Of a DNA stretch of 64,000 nucleotides, positions 1 to 8,789 are shown in pieces. How positions within the stretch are numbered: the stretch's first letter is position 1; the number at the start of each line of letters is the position of its first letter. The stretch is from Methanothermobacter wolfeii (GTDB lineage Archaea > Methanobacteriota > Methanobacteria > Methanobacteriales > Methanothermobacteraceae): NCBI RefSeq assembly GCF_025397995.1, contig NZ_CP104550.1, forward strand, positions 462,001 through 526,000. The letters run 5' to 3'. The notes beneath the pieces are model-generated. The model was not told the DNA's origin and did no database searches. It was given only the letters and a program-made list of their open reading frames with translations. The translations under genes were made by a program, and so were the position numbers.

Positions 1-156
1 TTCCTGGGTATCAGGATTTATATTGCCATTATCATCGGCGTATTCATAATTTACCCTGATTCCCACCTCACAGTTTGTATCCACTGCGCTCACCGAACCT
101 GTCAGTTCAACAGCAAAGAGAAGAACCATGAAAACCATGAAATACTGTCTTCCCAT
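1..156 (-). CDS. Secreted protein, N-terminal part (runs off window)
   Basis: Only the first 52 codons are inside the window. The start ATG has a strong Shine-Dalgarno (AAGGAGGTGA) seven bases upstream. The product begins with a short basic end and a hydrophobic stretch rich in Phe, Met, Val and Leu, then an Ala-x-Ser-Ala-like cleavage region, so it is a predicted signal-peptide protein. The following residues (DTNCEVGIRVNYEYADDNG) match no family I recognise. It lies upstream of other minus-strand surface proteins, so an envelope role is an inference. Confidence 0.7.
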   Translation of the reverse strand, partial: MGRQYFMVFMVLLFAVELTGSVSAVDTNCEVGIRVNYEYADDNGNINPDTQE

Positions 157-631
157 AACATTTCACCTCCTTAAATCTTTTATCATTAAAAATAATGATG
201 TTACTAACATATAAATATTTATTATTACTATTTCCATGTTAATCAGGGGTGTTGTAATACTAAGCAGTTTAAAGTGGGGGTGATGTGAGGAAATAGAGGA
301 TCACTCCAGGCTGCGCTCTGGGGGTTTCAGTGAAATCAGATTCATGGGACCCTTTTCAGCCTTAAGGTGATTATCTCACTTGATACCTTTTTCATGCATT
401 GTGGAGGAACATATCAGGTAGCCATGGCATGGACTGGTCATGAATGAACAAACTAAAAGCGTCACTTTAGAAAGAAGCACTAAAATCTGGGGAATCAATG
501 CAGCAGGATCAGGTTTTTTAGAATTACATGCCGGGAGAAGAAGCTCCGAGGACCATTAGGGGTAAGGATTCATCCATATGCAGCTTATTGTATCCTGGGG
601 GTACTATCTGGTAACAAATAAAAAAAGGAAG
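157..631. other. Intergenic region without a visible gene
   Basis: No credible coding frame is seen on either strand. The only regulatory signal is an AT-rich TATA-like stretch around 195-215, placed correctly for the minus-strand secreted protein that starts at 156. Confidence 0.5.
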
Positions 632-1525
632 TTATTTTTTCCTCTCAACCTTTATTGAGATTGGAGGTTCGATTCCCTTCCTGCGGATCACCCAGACCGT
701 GGCTCCAAGGACAAGGAGAACTATCAGCCATGCGGGTATCACGAGGATTGTGTCGGTGGTCCTTATTGTCCTGGTCTGATGGTAACGTCCATAGTTGATC
801 TCTGTGGTGGCGGTGTATAATCCAAACTCAAGCCATCCAGGCTTCCAGGTCTCCATGAGGGTGTAATTGTCTTCAGGGTAGACTACACCTGAGATGGGAA
901 CCCTCTGTTTCCCGGTTATACCGCTGATCTCTATGTTTCCTGTCATGTTGGCCTGCACCGTACCGTTATTCTGGAGCAGGTAGGTGAACTTCCCTGGCAT
1001 GAAACTAACAAGTACTGAGGGTGCCCGGTGTTCAAGGAGCCTCAGTGACTCTATTATAGGTCCTGGCAGACCAACGTAGATGGGGATTACCAGTTCAACT
1101 CCCTGAGTTATCTGTATCTGTCCCCTGGTGGTGTTCTGGAGGGGGACACCCCTTATCACCACCGCACCGGCGGCATCAAGGTAGTTGATCTTTGATGGCG
1201 CGTTTACCGTGAACCTGACCTTCCTGGATTCACCGGGCTTCATTATGAATGTGGTGTTGCCCTCAATGGTTATCCACTCTGCTATCCCCCTATCAGAGTA
1301 GACGAGGTTTACGCTGTCCATCAGAAGCCTCTTCTTCTCAAGGGTGACGTTGACCGGTTCCTTCCCAGTGTTCCTCACCGTTATCTCACCGCTTACAGAT
1401 CCATTCGGCTGGAGATTGTAGCGGAACTCTGCAGGTGAGGCCCAGAGTCCGGTTGCAATTGATGGTGCAATGGAGCCGAAAATAAGTATGACCGTTAAGA
1501 GGGCTGTTATGTTCCTTAGCTTCAT
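632..1525 (-). CDS. Secreted, membrane-anchored chaperone-like surface protein
   Basis: The 297-residue product has an N-terminal signal peptide (residues about 1-25), then beta-rich immunoglobulin-like segments. It ends with a membrane helix (about 263-283, WLIVLLVLGATVWVI) and a short basic cytoplasmic tail. The first domain (residues 30-150) has the look of the NEW3/COG1470 or pilus-chaperone-like fold: an early PAEF motif, 'ITVRNTGKEPVNV' and a conserved proline-glycine turn. Several N-glycosylation sequons are present. The ATG follows GGAAGGTTGATACC. It lies directly downstream of a fimbrin-like gene on the same strand, so it may anchor or assemble that subunit. That is inference from position and fold only. 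Confidence 0.65.
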   Translation of the reverse strand: MKLRNITALLTVILIFGSIAPSIATGLWASPAEFRYNLQPNGSVSGEITVRNTGKEPVNVTLEKKRLLMDSVNLVYSDRGIAEWITIEGNTTFIMKPGESRKVRFTVNAPSKINYLDAAGAVVIRGVPLQNTTRGQIQITQGVELVIPIYVGLPGPIIESLRLLEHRAPSVLVSFMPGKFTYLLQNNGTVQANMTGNIEISGITGKQRVPISGVVYPEDNYTLMETWKPGWLEFGLYTATTEINYGRYHQTRTIRTTDTILVIPAWLIVLLVLGATVWVIRRKGIEPPISIKVERKK

Positions 1526-1618
1526 GGTATCAACCTTCCATAGAAAGAGTCTAATTTAAGGGTATTTAAAAATTTATTTTATAAATAGAAAAAGGGGGTA
1601 GTTTAAAAAATTGAATGT

Positions 1619-2146
1619 TTATGGTGAAGGTGCTGCTCCGTTGTGTTTAACTGCGGTGTATGTGTTTGTTATGGTGTAGACACCGTCCTCTGTGAATGAT
1701 GGTACTGTGAGTCTTAGAGTTGTACTCCATGTTGCTGGGTTACCAGTTCCCTGCTGTGCCTTGTTCATGTTGTCATATATCTTCTGTGAGCTCGTTAGGA
1801 AGGTTAGATAGCTTCCGGTTACATTACTGAATATGCTGAAGTTCTCAATTCCTATGGTGTCTGTTGCGGTTGGACTTGTGAATGCTGAAGCATCGGCCCT
1901 GACGTAGAGGTCTATCTTAACGTTACCCGTGTTACTTATAGTGAAGGATGGGCTTGTCCCTGTACTTCCTGCAGCTACACTTCCAAAGTTTACATCTGGA
2001 ACCTGTATTGAGATAGCTTCAGGAACTGTCACTGTCACAGTCTGGGTTGCGGTTGCAGCATAGGATGGTCCACTGAATGTCCCGATTCCCACCACAAACA
2101 TAAGTGCAACAATCAGTGGGATTATCCCCATTAATTTTTCTTTCAT
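1619..2146 (-). CDS. Secreted fimbrin/TasA-like adhesin subunit
   Basis: The 175-residue preprotein has a clear signal peptide ending near residue 30 (SYAATATQT). The mature part is about 145 residues, Thr/Ser-rich and beta-rich, with 'VPDVNFGSVAAGSTGTSP', a pattern typical of TasA/CalY-like and WxL-like secreted subunits. Size, composition and neighbours resemble the Mth60 fimbrin locus of M. thermautotrophicus, but I recall that sequence only loosely, so homology is an inference. The start has GGTGACTTGAT upstream and a TATA box at 2191-2200. It could equally be a general surface decoration protein. Confidence 0.6.
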   Translation of the reverse strand: MKEKLMGIIPLIVALMFVVGIGTFSGPSYAATATQTVTVTVPEAISIQVPDVNFGSVAAGSTGTSPSFTISNTGNVKIDLYVRADASAFTSPTATDTIGIENFSIFSNVTGSYLTFLTSSQKIYDNMNKAQQGTGNPATWSTTLRLTVPSFTEDGVYTITNTYTAVKHNGAAPSP

Positions 2147-2190
2147 ATCAAGTCACCGATTTTATTGATAGAATTAGTTCTCCCATAGAT

Positions 2191-2200
2191 CATATAAAAG
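2191..2200 (-). promoter_or_regulatory. TATA box of the fimbrin-like gene
   Basis: CTTTTATATG on the minus strand lies 45-54 bases before the ATG at 2146. That leaves room for a transcript with a 15-25 base leader containing the Shine-Dalgarno. Confidence 0.45.
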
Positions 2201-2401
2201 TTTTCGAGTTTTGTGACCATGGAAACTCATAGACTATGAATCAGTGACAGGAGTCACAAAAACAGTTTTTTGATGTTTATGTTGCGGTGTAATATCATTG
2301 TGAGGGATAGGGGTGTTTAAGAAGGAGGTAGCAAGGTTCAATGGTATGCGGTGTATCAGTGTACAGGCCTCCAGGGAAGACAGAGGACAGCAAAGTCCAT
2401 G

Positions 2402-2926
2402 TCATGTTGCAGTGTATATCAGTGTAACAGAGTAAGTTCCGGGGTCAGTGTAGGGGGGTACCGTTATGTATAGACTCATGGGAACCTCTACAGGACTCCA
2501 AAAATTAAAAAGACCGCTGTATGTTGCTATAACATAATTGCTGGTCGTGAATGATCTCTTGGCCACAGAAGGCGTGCTGAATTTAAGATTTGAAAGGGGG
2601 ATCGTCTGGGAGCTGTTTGCAGTGTTTATCATGTCACCGGAGGCCCTTACAGAAAGTGTATCTCCCGATGACAGGAAATAACGGACCCTTACGTTCACGA
2701 TGTTCGTATAGCTCCTCTCAACACCATCCGGGTAAACGGTCCCCAGGGTTACCGTGGATGGTTCAGCCGTTACCGATACAGCAACTGAAAGGGGCTGAAC
2801 AGTGGGGCCCTTTGATGCATTTTTAAGGCCCGTTGTGTTGTTCACGGTGTCATTTTCTGCCGCAGCCCCGAAGATTCCAGCGACAAGAAGGAAAAGTGAA
2901 ATTACAGATAAAGTCTCTGTCTTCAT
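2402..2926 (-). CDS. Secreted beta-rich surface protein, paralogue-like to the fimbrin-like subunit
   Basis: I chose the ATG at 2926 because GAGGT lies eight bases upstream; an in-frame TTG nine bases earlier is less likely. The 174-residue product has a signal peptide (about 1-22, ending GAAAEN), a short Asn/Thr linker and a beta-rich domain. Its closing motif, 'PYTDPGTYSVTLIYTAT', parallels 'SFTEDGVYTITNTYTAV' of the next downstream gene. Both therefore probably belong to the same secreted-subunit superfamily and may form one surface structure. No enzyme motif is visible. Confidence 0.6.
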   Translation of the reverse strand: MKTETLSVISLFLLVAGIFGAAAENDTVNNTTGLKNASKGPTVQPLSVAVSVTAEPSTVTLGTVYPDGVERSYTNIVNVRVRYFLSSGDTLSVRASGDMINTANSSQTIPLSNLKFSTPSVAKRSFTTSNYVIATYSGLFNFWSPVEVPMSLYITVPPYTDPGTYSVTLIYTAT

Positions 2927-3028
2927 CGTCCCCAACCTCGATATTATAAATAATCAGGTTCATCTTAAAAAAACTTTGCGATTTTTCCAGGCCATACCCT
3001 CGTACTATCATGGTGGGGGACCGTTGGG

Positions 3029-3733
3029 CTACCTGAGGTCAGTTATTATCTTCTTTCTTGGTTTGTGCCTCCGGAAATCAAGGGATGTTGTAACATGGTC
3101 CAGGTACTTCCTGCTCACCTCAGCAGCCTCCATGATCAGTTCAGGGCCTGGTCGGGGTGCCCCGAGTTCGTTACCGTACTCCATGTAACCGGTTATCCTG
3201 TAACTGACGTTCAGTGGGGAGAGGAATGATGCTATATCCTCAATCTCATCAACATCCACGATACCGGGGATGAAGACGGTTGCAACTTCAAGGAGGAAGT
3301 CATCTGAGGATGCAAGGGCCTCTATGCACCTAAGGACTTCCCGGTTTGATGATCCTGTGAGTCTTCTGTGCTTTTCATCGTCAAGGGCCTTGAGGTCCAC
3401 GTGCACCTCATCAAGGGCGCACCTCTCTATGACATCCCTCCTGGTGCCGTTGGTTGAAAGGATCACCCTGAGGTCATTTCGGTGTAGGATCTCTGTGAGC
3501 TCCGGGAGATCGGACTGTAGTGTGGGTTCACCCCCTGCAATGAGCACAGTGTCGGTGTCTGATTCAGCCATAACATCAATGATAACGTCCGCCACCTTGG
3601 ATGGAGTGTACGATCTGCACCCCATGGGCCTGAAGAAACAGTAACTGCACCTGAAGTTACATGTTGGTGTGAGTAGGGTTATCACGTCGCTTATGGATAT
3701 GTGGGATATGAGAATAACTTTCACCTCTAACAT
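3029..3733 (-). CDS. Radical SAM protein
   Basis: The 234-residue protein carries the radical SAM cluster motif CNFRCSYC at about residues 26-33 and the glycine-rich GGEP motif at about 68-71. These are diagnostic of an S-adenosylmethionine radical enzyme resembling the pyruvate formate-lyase-activating/NrdG group. No extra C-terminal cluster (SPASM) is seen, and the chain is short. A TATA-like ACATATATACC lies 20-30 bases before the ATG, so the message may be leaderless. The substrate is unknown and neighbours give no clue. Confidence 0.8.
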   Translation of the reverse strand: MLEVKVILISHISISDVITLLTPTCNFRCSYCFFRPMGCRSYTPSKVADVIIDVMAESDTDTVLIAGGEPTLQSDLPELTEILHRNDLRVILSTNGTRRDVIERCALDEVHVDLKALDDEKHRRLTGSSNREVLRCIEALASSDDFLLEVATVFIPGIVDVDEIEDIASFLSPLNVSYRITGYMEYGNELGAPRPGPELIMEAAEVSRKYLDHVTTSLDFRRHKPRKKIITDLR

Positions 3734-4098
3734 CTTCTATTTTGATTGACCGGTATATATGTGGCCGTCACTTTCCGGTCATTCAGGGCATCTTCTCCCC
3801 TGAGGATGGTCCTGCGCCAGGGTCCTAACTTCGCTATAGCCCTATATAACGAATAAAACATGTGAAGGCAAGCAAGAAGAAAATTTTGATATTCAGTTCC
3901 TTCTTGGCAACCTAATATCCTTCTATGTTCCCCTTTCGAGTATGCCTAGTGTAGGGGTTGATCCATTTCTTTCAGGTCATCCCGCAAAGAAGTAGAAGCT
4001 GAATAAAAACTTAAAAGGGGCTGCTATCTGAGGCTAAATGCCCTGAACCTCTTTATTTTGGTGTTGATTTGTTGGTTTGTTGTTGGGTTTAACGCTCC
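3734..4098. other. Intergenic region without a visible gene
   Basis: No supported reading frame. This stretch marks the change from the upstream surface genes to the AT-rich repeat-laden block that starts at about 4.1 kb. Confidence 0.4.
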
Positions 4099-4377
4099 TC
4101 AATGATATAGCCGAGAAAGGAGAAGTACACCTATTAGGGACATTATAACAAAAAGTGTTTCGAGCACACCTTTTTCCTCGCCTCTGAACACCTTCTTCGA
4201 CAGAAAATAGATTAGCAAAAACATATTTCCCAGTAAAAGACACGTTAACAATATAATAGGTAGTTCAGGCCTAGTAGGCAGTAAAGCCAACCTACTACCC
4301 GTAAACAGTAAAACCAACAAAATTGTAAAACACGATAACGACCCCAAAAAATAAAAAAGCTTAGATGTATGCTGCAT
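4099..4377 (-). CDS. Small membrane protein, putative immunity partner of module A1
   Basis: The 92-residue protein has about three hydrophobic segments (residues 8-26, 38-60, 70-88) separated by short basic or acidic loops. The ATG overlaps the 3' end of the upstream A1 module by 17 bases, with GAGGTGGGAGG just before it, so translation is probably coupled. Position and size match the four other small membrane proteins that each follow an A-type module in this block. No family is recognised; immunity is inferred from context only. Confidence 0.5.
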   Translation of the reverse strand: MQHTSKLFYFLGSLSCFTILLVLLFTGSRLALLPTRPELPIILLTCLLLGNMFLLIYFLSKKVFRGEEKGVLETLFVIMSLIGVLLLSRLYH

Positions 4378-4768
4378 CCTCCCACCTCAAACTACCATCA
4401 GGATTCTTCGGTATTTCAATATAGTGTATACAATGATCCTCACCAACATAACTTCTCAACTCATAACCATAAATCCAGGTACGATGAATCGAAATATACT
4501 TCCAATATTCTTGGGGAAGATAATGAGTCCGTATCCTTAAAATCAAATCACCTTCAGCCACTATCACACTTATAAAACCCAAAGGACCCATAACAGCAGT
4601 GACACCGGCAACAGTTGCAATATCTAATATACCATGGAAAACATCCTCTAGAATGCATGTTTGGTGTTCTATGATGAATTTTTTGATATCGTCTGTGATG
4701 TTTAGGAGGCCTGTGTAGGCTATTATTGTTGCATATGCTGCCATGTTGAGTCCTATAAATCCCTCCAC
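4361..4768 (-). CDS. Orphan C-terminal module A1 (YWKY...DHCIHY family)
   Basis: The 135-residue frame starts at a GTG and lacks the N-terminal third present in the related gene at 6032-6676. It shares the block NMAAYATIIAYTGLLNITDD, then a variable middle (residues about 40-75), then the conserved tail motifs YLPQEYWKY, GYELRSYVGEDHCIHY and EIPKNPDGSLRW. The invariant Cys and His in DHCIHY could be catalytic or metal-binding, but this is a guess. Upstream sequence in the same frame (to about 4800) still resembles the parent but meets a TGA, so this is a truncated cassette. It is followed by an overlapping membrane-protein gene. Confidence 0.55.
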   Translation of the reverse strand: MEGFIGLNMAAYATIIAYTGLLNITDDIKKFIIEHQTCILEDVFHGILDIATVAGVTAVMGPLGFISVIVAEGDLILRIRTHYLPQEYWKYISIHRTWIYGYELRSYVGEDHCIHYIEIPKNPDGSLRWEDAAYI

Positions 4769-4898
4769 AAGAGCATAATTGAGGATATCCTGGAATGTAA
4801 ATCCACATAGACTTCAACATTATCATGAGTTGTGATATTTTTTATAGGTTTTTTCTAAGATTTTCCAGTTTTTTTGGGCGTGGGGGGCTGCTTTTCTT

Positions 4899-5141
4899 TT
4901 ATGCAAGGCCAAAGAAGCCTATAATTACAAGCAAGCCTCCAAGTGCTCTGACAGTTTCATTTTCAGTTTTTCCCAACTCATCCTTGCCTAATAGGTAAAT
5001 TAAGAGAAACATGTTCACTATGTAAATGGAATAGACAATTAATTTGCTGATAATATAGGGGAAACGGAGACTAACCACAACCAATGCAGCAGTAAAATAA
5101 GAAAGGAAATAACTAAAATAAAAAATGTACTTTACCATCAT
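4899..5141 (-). CDS. Small membrane protein, putative immunity partner of module A2
   Basis: The 80-residue protein is almost entirely hydrophobic with about three predicted spans and one charged loop (KDELGKTENE). It begins 13 bases after the stop of A2. Its MFLLIYLLGK segment resembles MFLLIYFLSKK in the partner of A1, so the two are probably distant paralogues. Function is inferred from cassette position only. Confidence 0.5.
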   Translation of the reverse strand: MMVKYIFYFSYFLSYFTAALVVVSLRFPYIISKLIVYSIYIVNMFLLIYLLGKDELGKTENETVRALGGLLVIIGFFGLA

Positions 5142-5154
5142 ATCATCCTCCTAA

Positions 5155-5658
5155 TCAGATATACACTGCTTCATCCCATCTTAAAGTACCATCTGGGTTC
5201 TTTGGGATTTCAATGTAGTGTATGCAATGGTCTTCGCCAACATAAATTTTAAGTTCATAACCATGCCGCCAAGTTCTATGGTAAGAAACATATTTCCAAT
5301 ATTCAGTTGGAAGATAATTCGTTCTTACATTCACAATTAAATCACCTTCTGCTAATAGTAGAGAAGCAATCGAAAAAATACCACTTGCCAAGGTGACACC
5401 TTCACTACTAAGCTCTTTTAAACTCCATATAAAAAGAATCCCATCTATAATGTCCCCTCCAATGCATGTTTGGTGTTCTATGATGAATTTTTTGATATCG
5501 TCTGTGATGTTTAGGAGGCCTGTGTAGGCTATTATTGTTGCATATGCTGCCATGTTGAGTCCTATGAGGCTGGCCCTACATAATCGAAAAAGAGGGTTTA
5601 GGATGGAAAGGTACATGGAGGTTACAAAGCCCAATATAAGCCTTCTTAGTACTATCAT
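5155..5658 (-). CDS. Orphan C-terminal module A2 (YWKY...DHCIHY family)
   Basis: The frame encodes the conserved NMAAYATIIAYTGLLNITDD block, a distinct middle (residues 67-103) and the conserved tail (YLPTEYWKY, YVGEDHCIHY, EIPKNPDGTLRW). Compared with the gene at 6032-6676, the coding sequence continues upstream in another frame (LDGNSTVNLEGLDDS, ending near 5640). A CTTT-for-CTT difference at about 5630-5640 breaks it, so the apparent start is not reliable. The 5' remnant overlaps the end of the next membrane gene. It is probably a recombined or decayed toxin-like cassette. Confidence 0.5.
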   Translation of the reverse strand: MIVLRRLILGFVTSMYLSILNPLFRLCRASLIGLNMAAYATIIAYTGLLNITDDIKKFIIEHQTCIGGDIIDGILFIWSLKELSSEGVTLASGIFSIASLLLAEGDLIVNVRTNYLPTEYWKYVSYHRTWRHGYELKIYVGEDHCIHYIEIPKNPDGTLRWDEAVYI

Positions 5659-5673
5659 CTAAACCTTCAAGGT

Positions 5674-5919
5674 TTACAGTGCTGTTGCCATCCAGGAAAA
5701 GGACGAGCCTACTACAAAGGTTATGGCCATTAACCATCGTATTTCATCCTCTCTTTCCTTCAATTTGAATTGGAGCCAGAATAGAAGAGAAAAAATGAAC
5801 AAGCCTAAAAGGTCTGCTATTGGAATCAAACCATTAAAATGTTTAATTCCAATGGAAAATAAAATAATATCGAGACAAAGAAGGGAATAAAGTATATCGA
5901 GCAAAGATTCATAATCCAA
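5674..5919 (-). CDS. Small membrane protein, putative immunity partner of module A3
   Basis: This 81-residue protein with about three spans starts at TTG with GGAGGTG upstream. It is a clear paralogue of the gene at 8790-9026: both begin MDYESL and share DIIL, HFNGL, PIA and EIRW motifs. Each lies downstream of an A-type module (intact here, a remnant at 9042-9119), which supports a fixed module/partner pairing. Confidence 0.55.
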   Translation of the reverse strand: MDYESLLDILYSLLCLDIILFSIGIKHFNGLIPIADLLGLFIFSLLFWLQFKLKEREDEIRWLMAITFVVGSSFSWMATAL

Positions 5920-6031
5920 GAAAAGACACCTCCTATATCATCCACTTAGACTACCCCATTAGGGTTCGTTTGAGAATTTTAGCCCCATATAGTTGCCGCG
6001 GATCGTAAAATACGCCAAAAACTGAAAAAGC

Positions 6032-6676
6032 TTAGATGTATACTGCATCCTCCCACCTCAAACTACCATCAGGATTCTTCGGTATTTCAATATAGTGTAT
6101 ACAATGATCCTCACCAACATAACTTCTCAACTCATAACCATAAATCCAGGTACGATGAATCGAAATATACTTCCAATATTCTTGGGGAAGATAATGATCT
6201 CTAAATGTAAGTATGCCATCACCTATCCGCATACACCATCCAATTGGTTGAAATATTTCACCACCATACCTTACTAACACATATGCCAAAACCTGGATCA
6301 AACAGTGAGCAGTATCTTCTGAGATGTATGTTTGGTGTTCTATGATGAATTTTTTGATATCGTCTGTGATGTTTAGGAGGCTTGTGTAGGCTATTATTGT
6401 TGCATATGCTGCCATGTTGAGTCCTATAAATCCCTCCACAAGAGCATAATTGAGGATATCAACGAAAGCCATTGGACCTTCCAGGGCAATGTACATGGAG
6501 ATTACAAGGCCAATATAAGCCTTCTTGATACTATCATCTAAACCTTCAAGGTTTACTGTGCCATTACCATCCAAGAGCGAATCTAACTTTTCAGATATTA
6601 TGGCTTGGCCAAGTTCCCGAGCCCATTCTGTCTGTTGGTGGTAGTAGCAGTATGCTCCCATGAAAGCATAGATCAT
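6032..6676 (-). CDS. C-terminal module A3, longest copy of the YWKY...DHCIHY family
   Basis: The 214-residue frame begins with MIYAFMGAYCYYHQQTE, the same junction sequence found in the module at 11411-12115. It then has a helical linker (LDGNGTVNLEGLDD), the NMAAYATIIAYT block, a variable middle and the conserved tail (RDHYLPQEYWKY, YVGEDHCIHY). The frame stays open upstream to about 6835, encoding TTGIGLTLLNGG and IIDHATGIVRD, identical to the tail of the PKD protein locus. The ATG is therefore probably internal to a former larger protein. No transmembrane prediction is strong. The role is inferred as a secreted effector tip. Confidence 0.55.
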   Translation of the reverse strand: MIYAFMGAYCYYHQQTEWARELGQAIISEKLDSLLDGNGTVNLEGLDDSIKKAYIGLVISMYIALEGPMAFVDILNYALVEGFIGLNMAAYATIIAYTSLLNITDDIKKFIIEHQTYISEDTAHCLIQVLAYVLVRYGGEIFQPIGWCMRIGDGILTFRDHYLPQEYWKYISIHRTWIYGYELRSYVGEDHCIHYIEIPKNPDGSLRWEDAVYI

Positions 6677-6809
6677 GTCCCTTACTATCCCTGTTGCATG
6701 GTCTATGATGAGGTATCTTCCCTGCCCGTCACTGATAAGCGTGTAATTCTCGCTTTCGAGGATGTTTAGTGACCCGCCATTGAGGAGTGTTAGGCCTATT
6801 CCTGTTGTG
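6636..6809. repeat. 174-bp duplicated junction block, copy 1
   Basis: Identical by eye to 12075-12248 over 174 bases. It encodes the end of the carrier protein and the start of the variable module. It joins two different downstream modules, which makes it a probable recombination site. Confidence 0.75.
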
Positions 6810-6836
6810 CGGAGGTTTTGATCCTGGGATTTGGGT

Positions 6837-8057
6837 TTATGGTTGATTTTTTTGGATGGTGAGTTCTTTCAGGGCTTTTTTGGCTTTTTTGTATTCTGGA
6901 TCTATTTCCAGGGCTTTTTCATAGCATTTTAGTGCTTCTTTGTGTTTGCCGAGTTTTTGTAGTGTTTTTCCTTGCATGTACCATAGTGTTTTGTTTTTGG
7001 GGTTTAGTTTGAGGGCTTTCTTGTAGCATTTCAGGGCTTCCTCTGGTTTTTTGAGGTCTTCTAGGATTATGCCTTTCCATTTCCATGCATCGGCGAATTC
7101 GGGGTTTATTTCAAGGGCTTTTTGAAAGCATTCCAGCGCATCCTTATATTTTCCAAGTTCTTCGAGGACTAGTCCTTTGTTGTTCCATGTTTTGTCGTCT
7201 TCTGGATCTATTTCCAGGGCTTTTTCATAGCATTCCAGTGCCTCCTCATATCTCCCAAGTTCACTGAGGACTACTCCTTTATTGTTCCATGCTTCTGCAA
7301 GTTTGGGGTTTATCTGTAATGCTTTTTCATAGCATTCTAGTGACTCATCATATCTCCCAAGTTCATTGAAAACTAGTCCTTTGTTGTTCCAAGCTTTATC
7401 ATCTTGTGGATTTAATTGGAGAACTTTGTCATAACATTTTAATGCTTCTTCATATATCTTAAGGTTATGTAATGTTATTCCTTTAGTTCCCCAAGCTCTA
7501 TAATTTTTTGGATTTAGCTCTATGGCTTTTTCGAAACATTTTAGTGCCTTTTTGTATTTTTTAAGGTAAATTAGAACGGAGCCTTTATTGTACCATGCAT
7601 CTGCAAGTTTGGGGTTTATCTGTAATGCTTTTTCATAGCATTCTAGTGCCTCATCATATCTCCCAAGTTCTTTGAGGACTAGTGCTTTATTGTTCCATGC
7701 TCCTGCATACTTTGGATTTATTTTTAGTGCTTTTTCATAGCATTCTAGTGCCTCATCATATCTCCCAAGTTCTTTGAGGACTAGTCCTTTGTTGTTCCAT
7801 GCTTCTGCAAGTTTTGGATTGTTTTTGAGGATTTTTTCATAGCATTCTAAGGCTTTCTCTGGTCTTTTGAGTTTTAGTAGTGTTATTGCATTGTAGTGGA
7901 GGATTTCTGGGTTGTTTGGTCTTGCTTTGAGGGCTTTCCTGAATTCTTTGAGGGCTTCTTTGTATTTTCCCTGTTTTAGGCTTGATCGGCCCCCAGCAAG
8001 GTGCCATCCAGCCTTTCCCTCGGCTATCCAATCCTTTATTTTCTTAAGGGGGTTCAT
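6837..8057 (-). CDS. Tetratricopeptide repeat (TPR) protein
   Basis: The 406-residue cytoplasmic-type protein has no signal peptide. After a short basic N-terminus (MNPLKKIKDWIAEGKAGWHL) it consists of about eleven 34-residue TPR units with the AWNNKG...GRYDEALECYEKAL consensus. TPR arrays bind proteins. The ATG overlaps the TGA of the upstream module by four bases, so the two are translationally coupled, exactly as in the second copy at 10203-11414. In M. thermautotrophicus similar genes were labelled O-linked GlcNAc transferase from their TPRs only; there is no transferase domain here. With one fewer T in the run at 6847-6853 the frame would continue into the duplicated junction, so its 3' end may be recombinant. 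Confidence 0.8.
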   Translation of the reverse strand: MNPLKKIKDWIAEGKAGWHLAGGRSSLKQGKYKEALKEFRKALKARPNNPEILHYNAITLLKLKRPEKALECYEKILKNNPKLAEAWNNKGLVLKELGRYDEALECYEKALKINPKYAGAWNNKALVLKELGRYDEALECYEKALQINPKLADAWYNKGSVLIYLKKYKKALKCFEKAIELNPKNYRAWGTKGITLHNLKIYEEALKCYDKVLQLNPQDDKAWNNKGLVFNELGRYDESLECYEKALQINPKLAEAWNNKGVVLSELGRYEEALECYEKALEIDPEDDKTWNNKGLVLEELGKYKDALECFQKALEINPEFADAWKWKGIILEDLKKPEEALKCYKKALKLNPKNKTLWYMQGKTLQKLGKHKEALKCYEKALEIDPEYKKAKKALKELTIQKNQP

Positions 8058-8656
8058 CCTCCAGCCTCTCTCAACTTCTTTTCTAGGTAGTTTTTGAATC
8101 CTAGTATGCAGGCTTCTATTGCTTCACGATTCTCATAGGCCAATAGGCTTCCAATAGCCATCCCAGTGCCTATTATAGTGCCTCCATGTTTTATGGCGCC
8201 CACAACATCCCCATCCTTTAAAGCCTCCTTGAACAGATCCCATTCATCCATCATGAGTTTACCTAAATTATTTATAGCCCTTCCTATATCATCAGGGTCT
8301 GGGGATGATGGGACATTCACTTGAGGAAGCTCCCCCCAATTTGTAATTCTTTTCTTCCATTCCTTGTCAGGTATTATTTTTGCTAATTCTTGTATTGGTT
8401 GTGTGTCTCCTGTTAGTAGTGTGTAGGTGATGAATGTTGACAAACCACCAGGTGAAAGTAGCATGCTCATCATCATAGCATCTTCGATGTATGGTAGCCA
8501 TTCAGGATGCTCCATGATAATAATTAGAGCCAGGGTAATAACCAAGCCTAAACCTAGTGTTTCTGGGGCTGAAAGCACACCCAATTCAAGTGCAGCTGCT
8601 TCGGCTGTTGAAACACCAGCAACACCAATAAATTTCCACCAACCACTCCAATTCAA
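8054..8656 (-). CDS. Truncated module of the GSGWWKFIG type (partner of TPR protein)
   Basis: The 200-residue frame starts at a TTG and is a close copy of residues from about 28 onward of the gene at 11411-12115. Shared pieces are GWWKFIGVAGVSTAEAA, MEHPEWLPYI, FITYTLLTGDT, EALKDGDVVGAIKHGGTI and NREAIEACILGFKNYLEKKL. The MGAYCYYHQQTE junction is present just upstream (8660-8720) but is shifted out of frame by a net 7-base loss, so this copy cannot be expressed as part of a carrier. Hydrophobic helices suggest membrane interaction. A TPR gene overlaps its stop. Confidence 0.55.
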   Translation of the reverse strand: MNWSGWWKFIGVAGVSTAEAAALELGVLSAPETLGLGLVITLALIIIMEHPEWLPYIEDAMMMSMLLSPGGLSTFITYTLLTGDTQPIQELAKIIPDKEWKKRITNWGELPQVNVPSSPDPDDIGRAINNLGKLMMDEWDLFKEALKDGDVVGAIKHGGTIIGTGMAIGSLLAYENREAIEACILGFKNYLEKKLREAGG

Positions 8657-8789
8657 AATTTCATTCCCAAGTTTTTTGGCTAGTTCTGTTTGTTGGTGTA
8701 GTATGCTCCCATAATATTCCTGTTTTATGTCTATTAAATGAAAAAAACCTTAACATCCCCCTTCATCTTGGCAACATGATAACTCCTCT

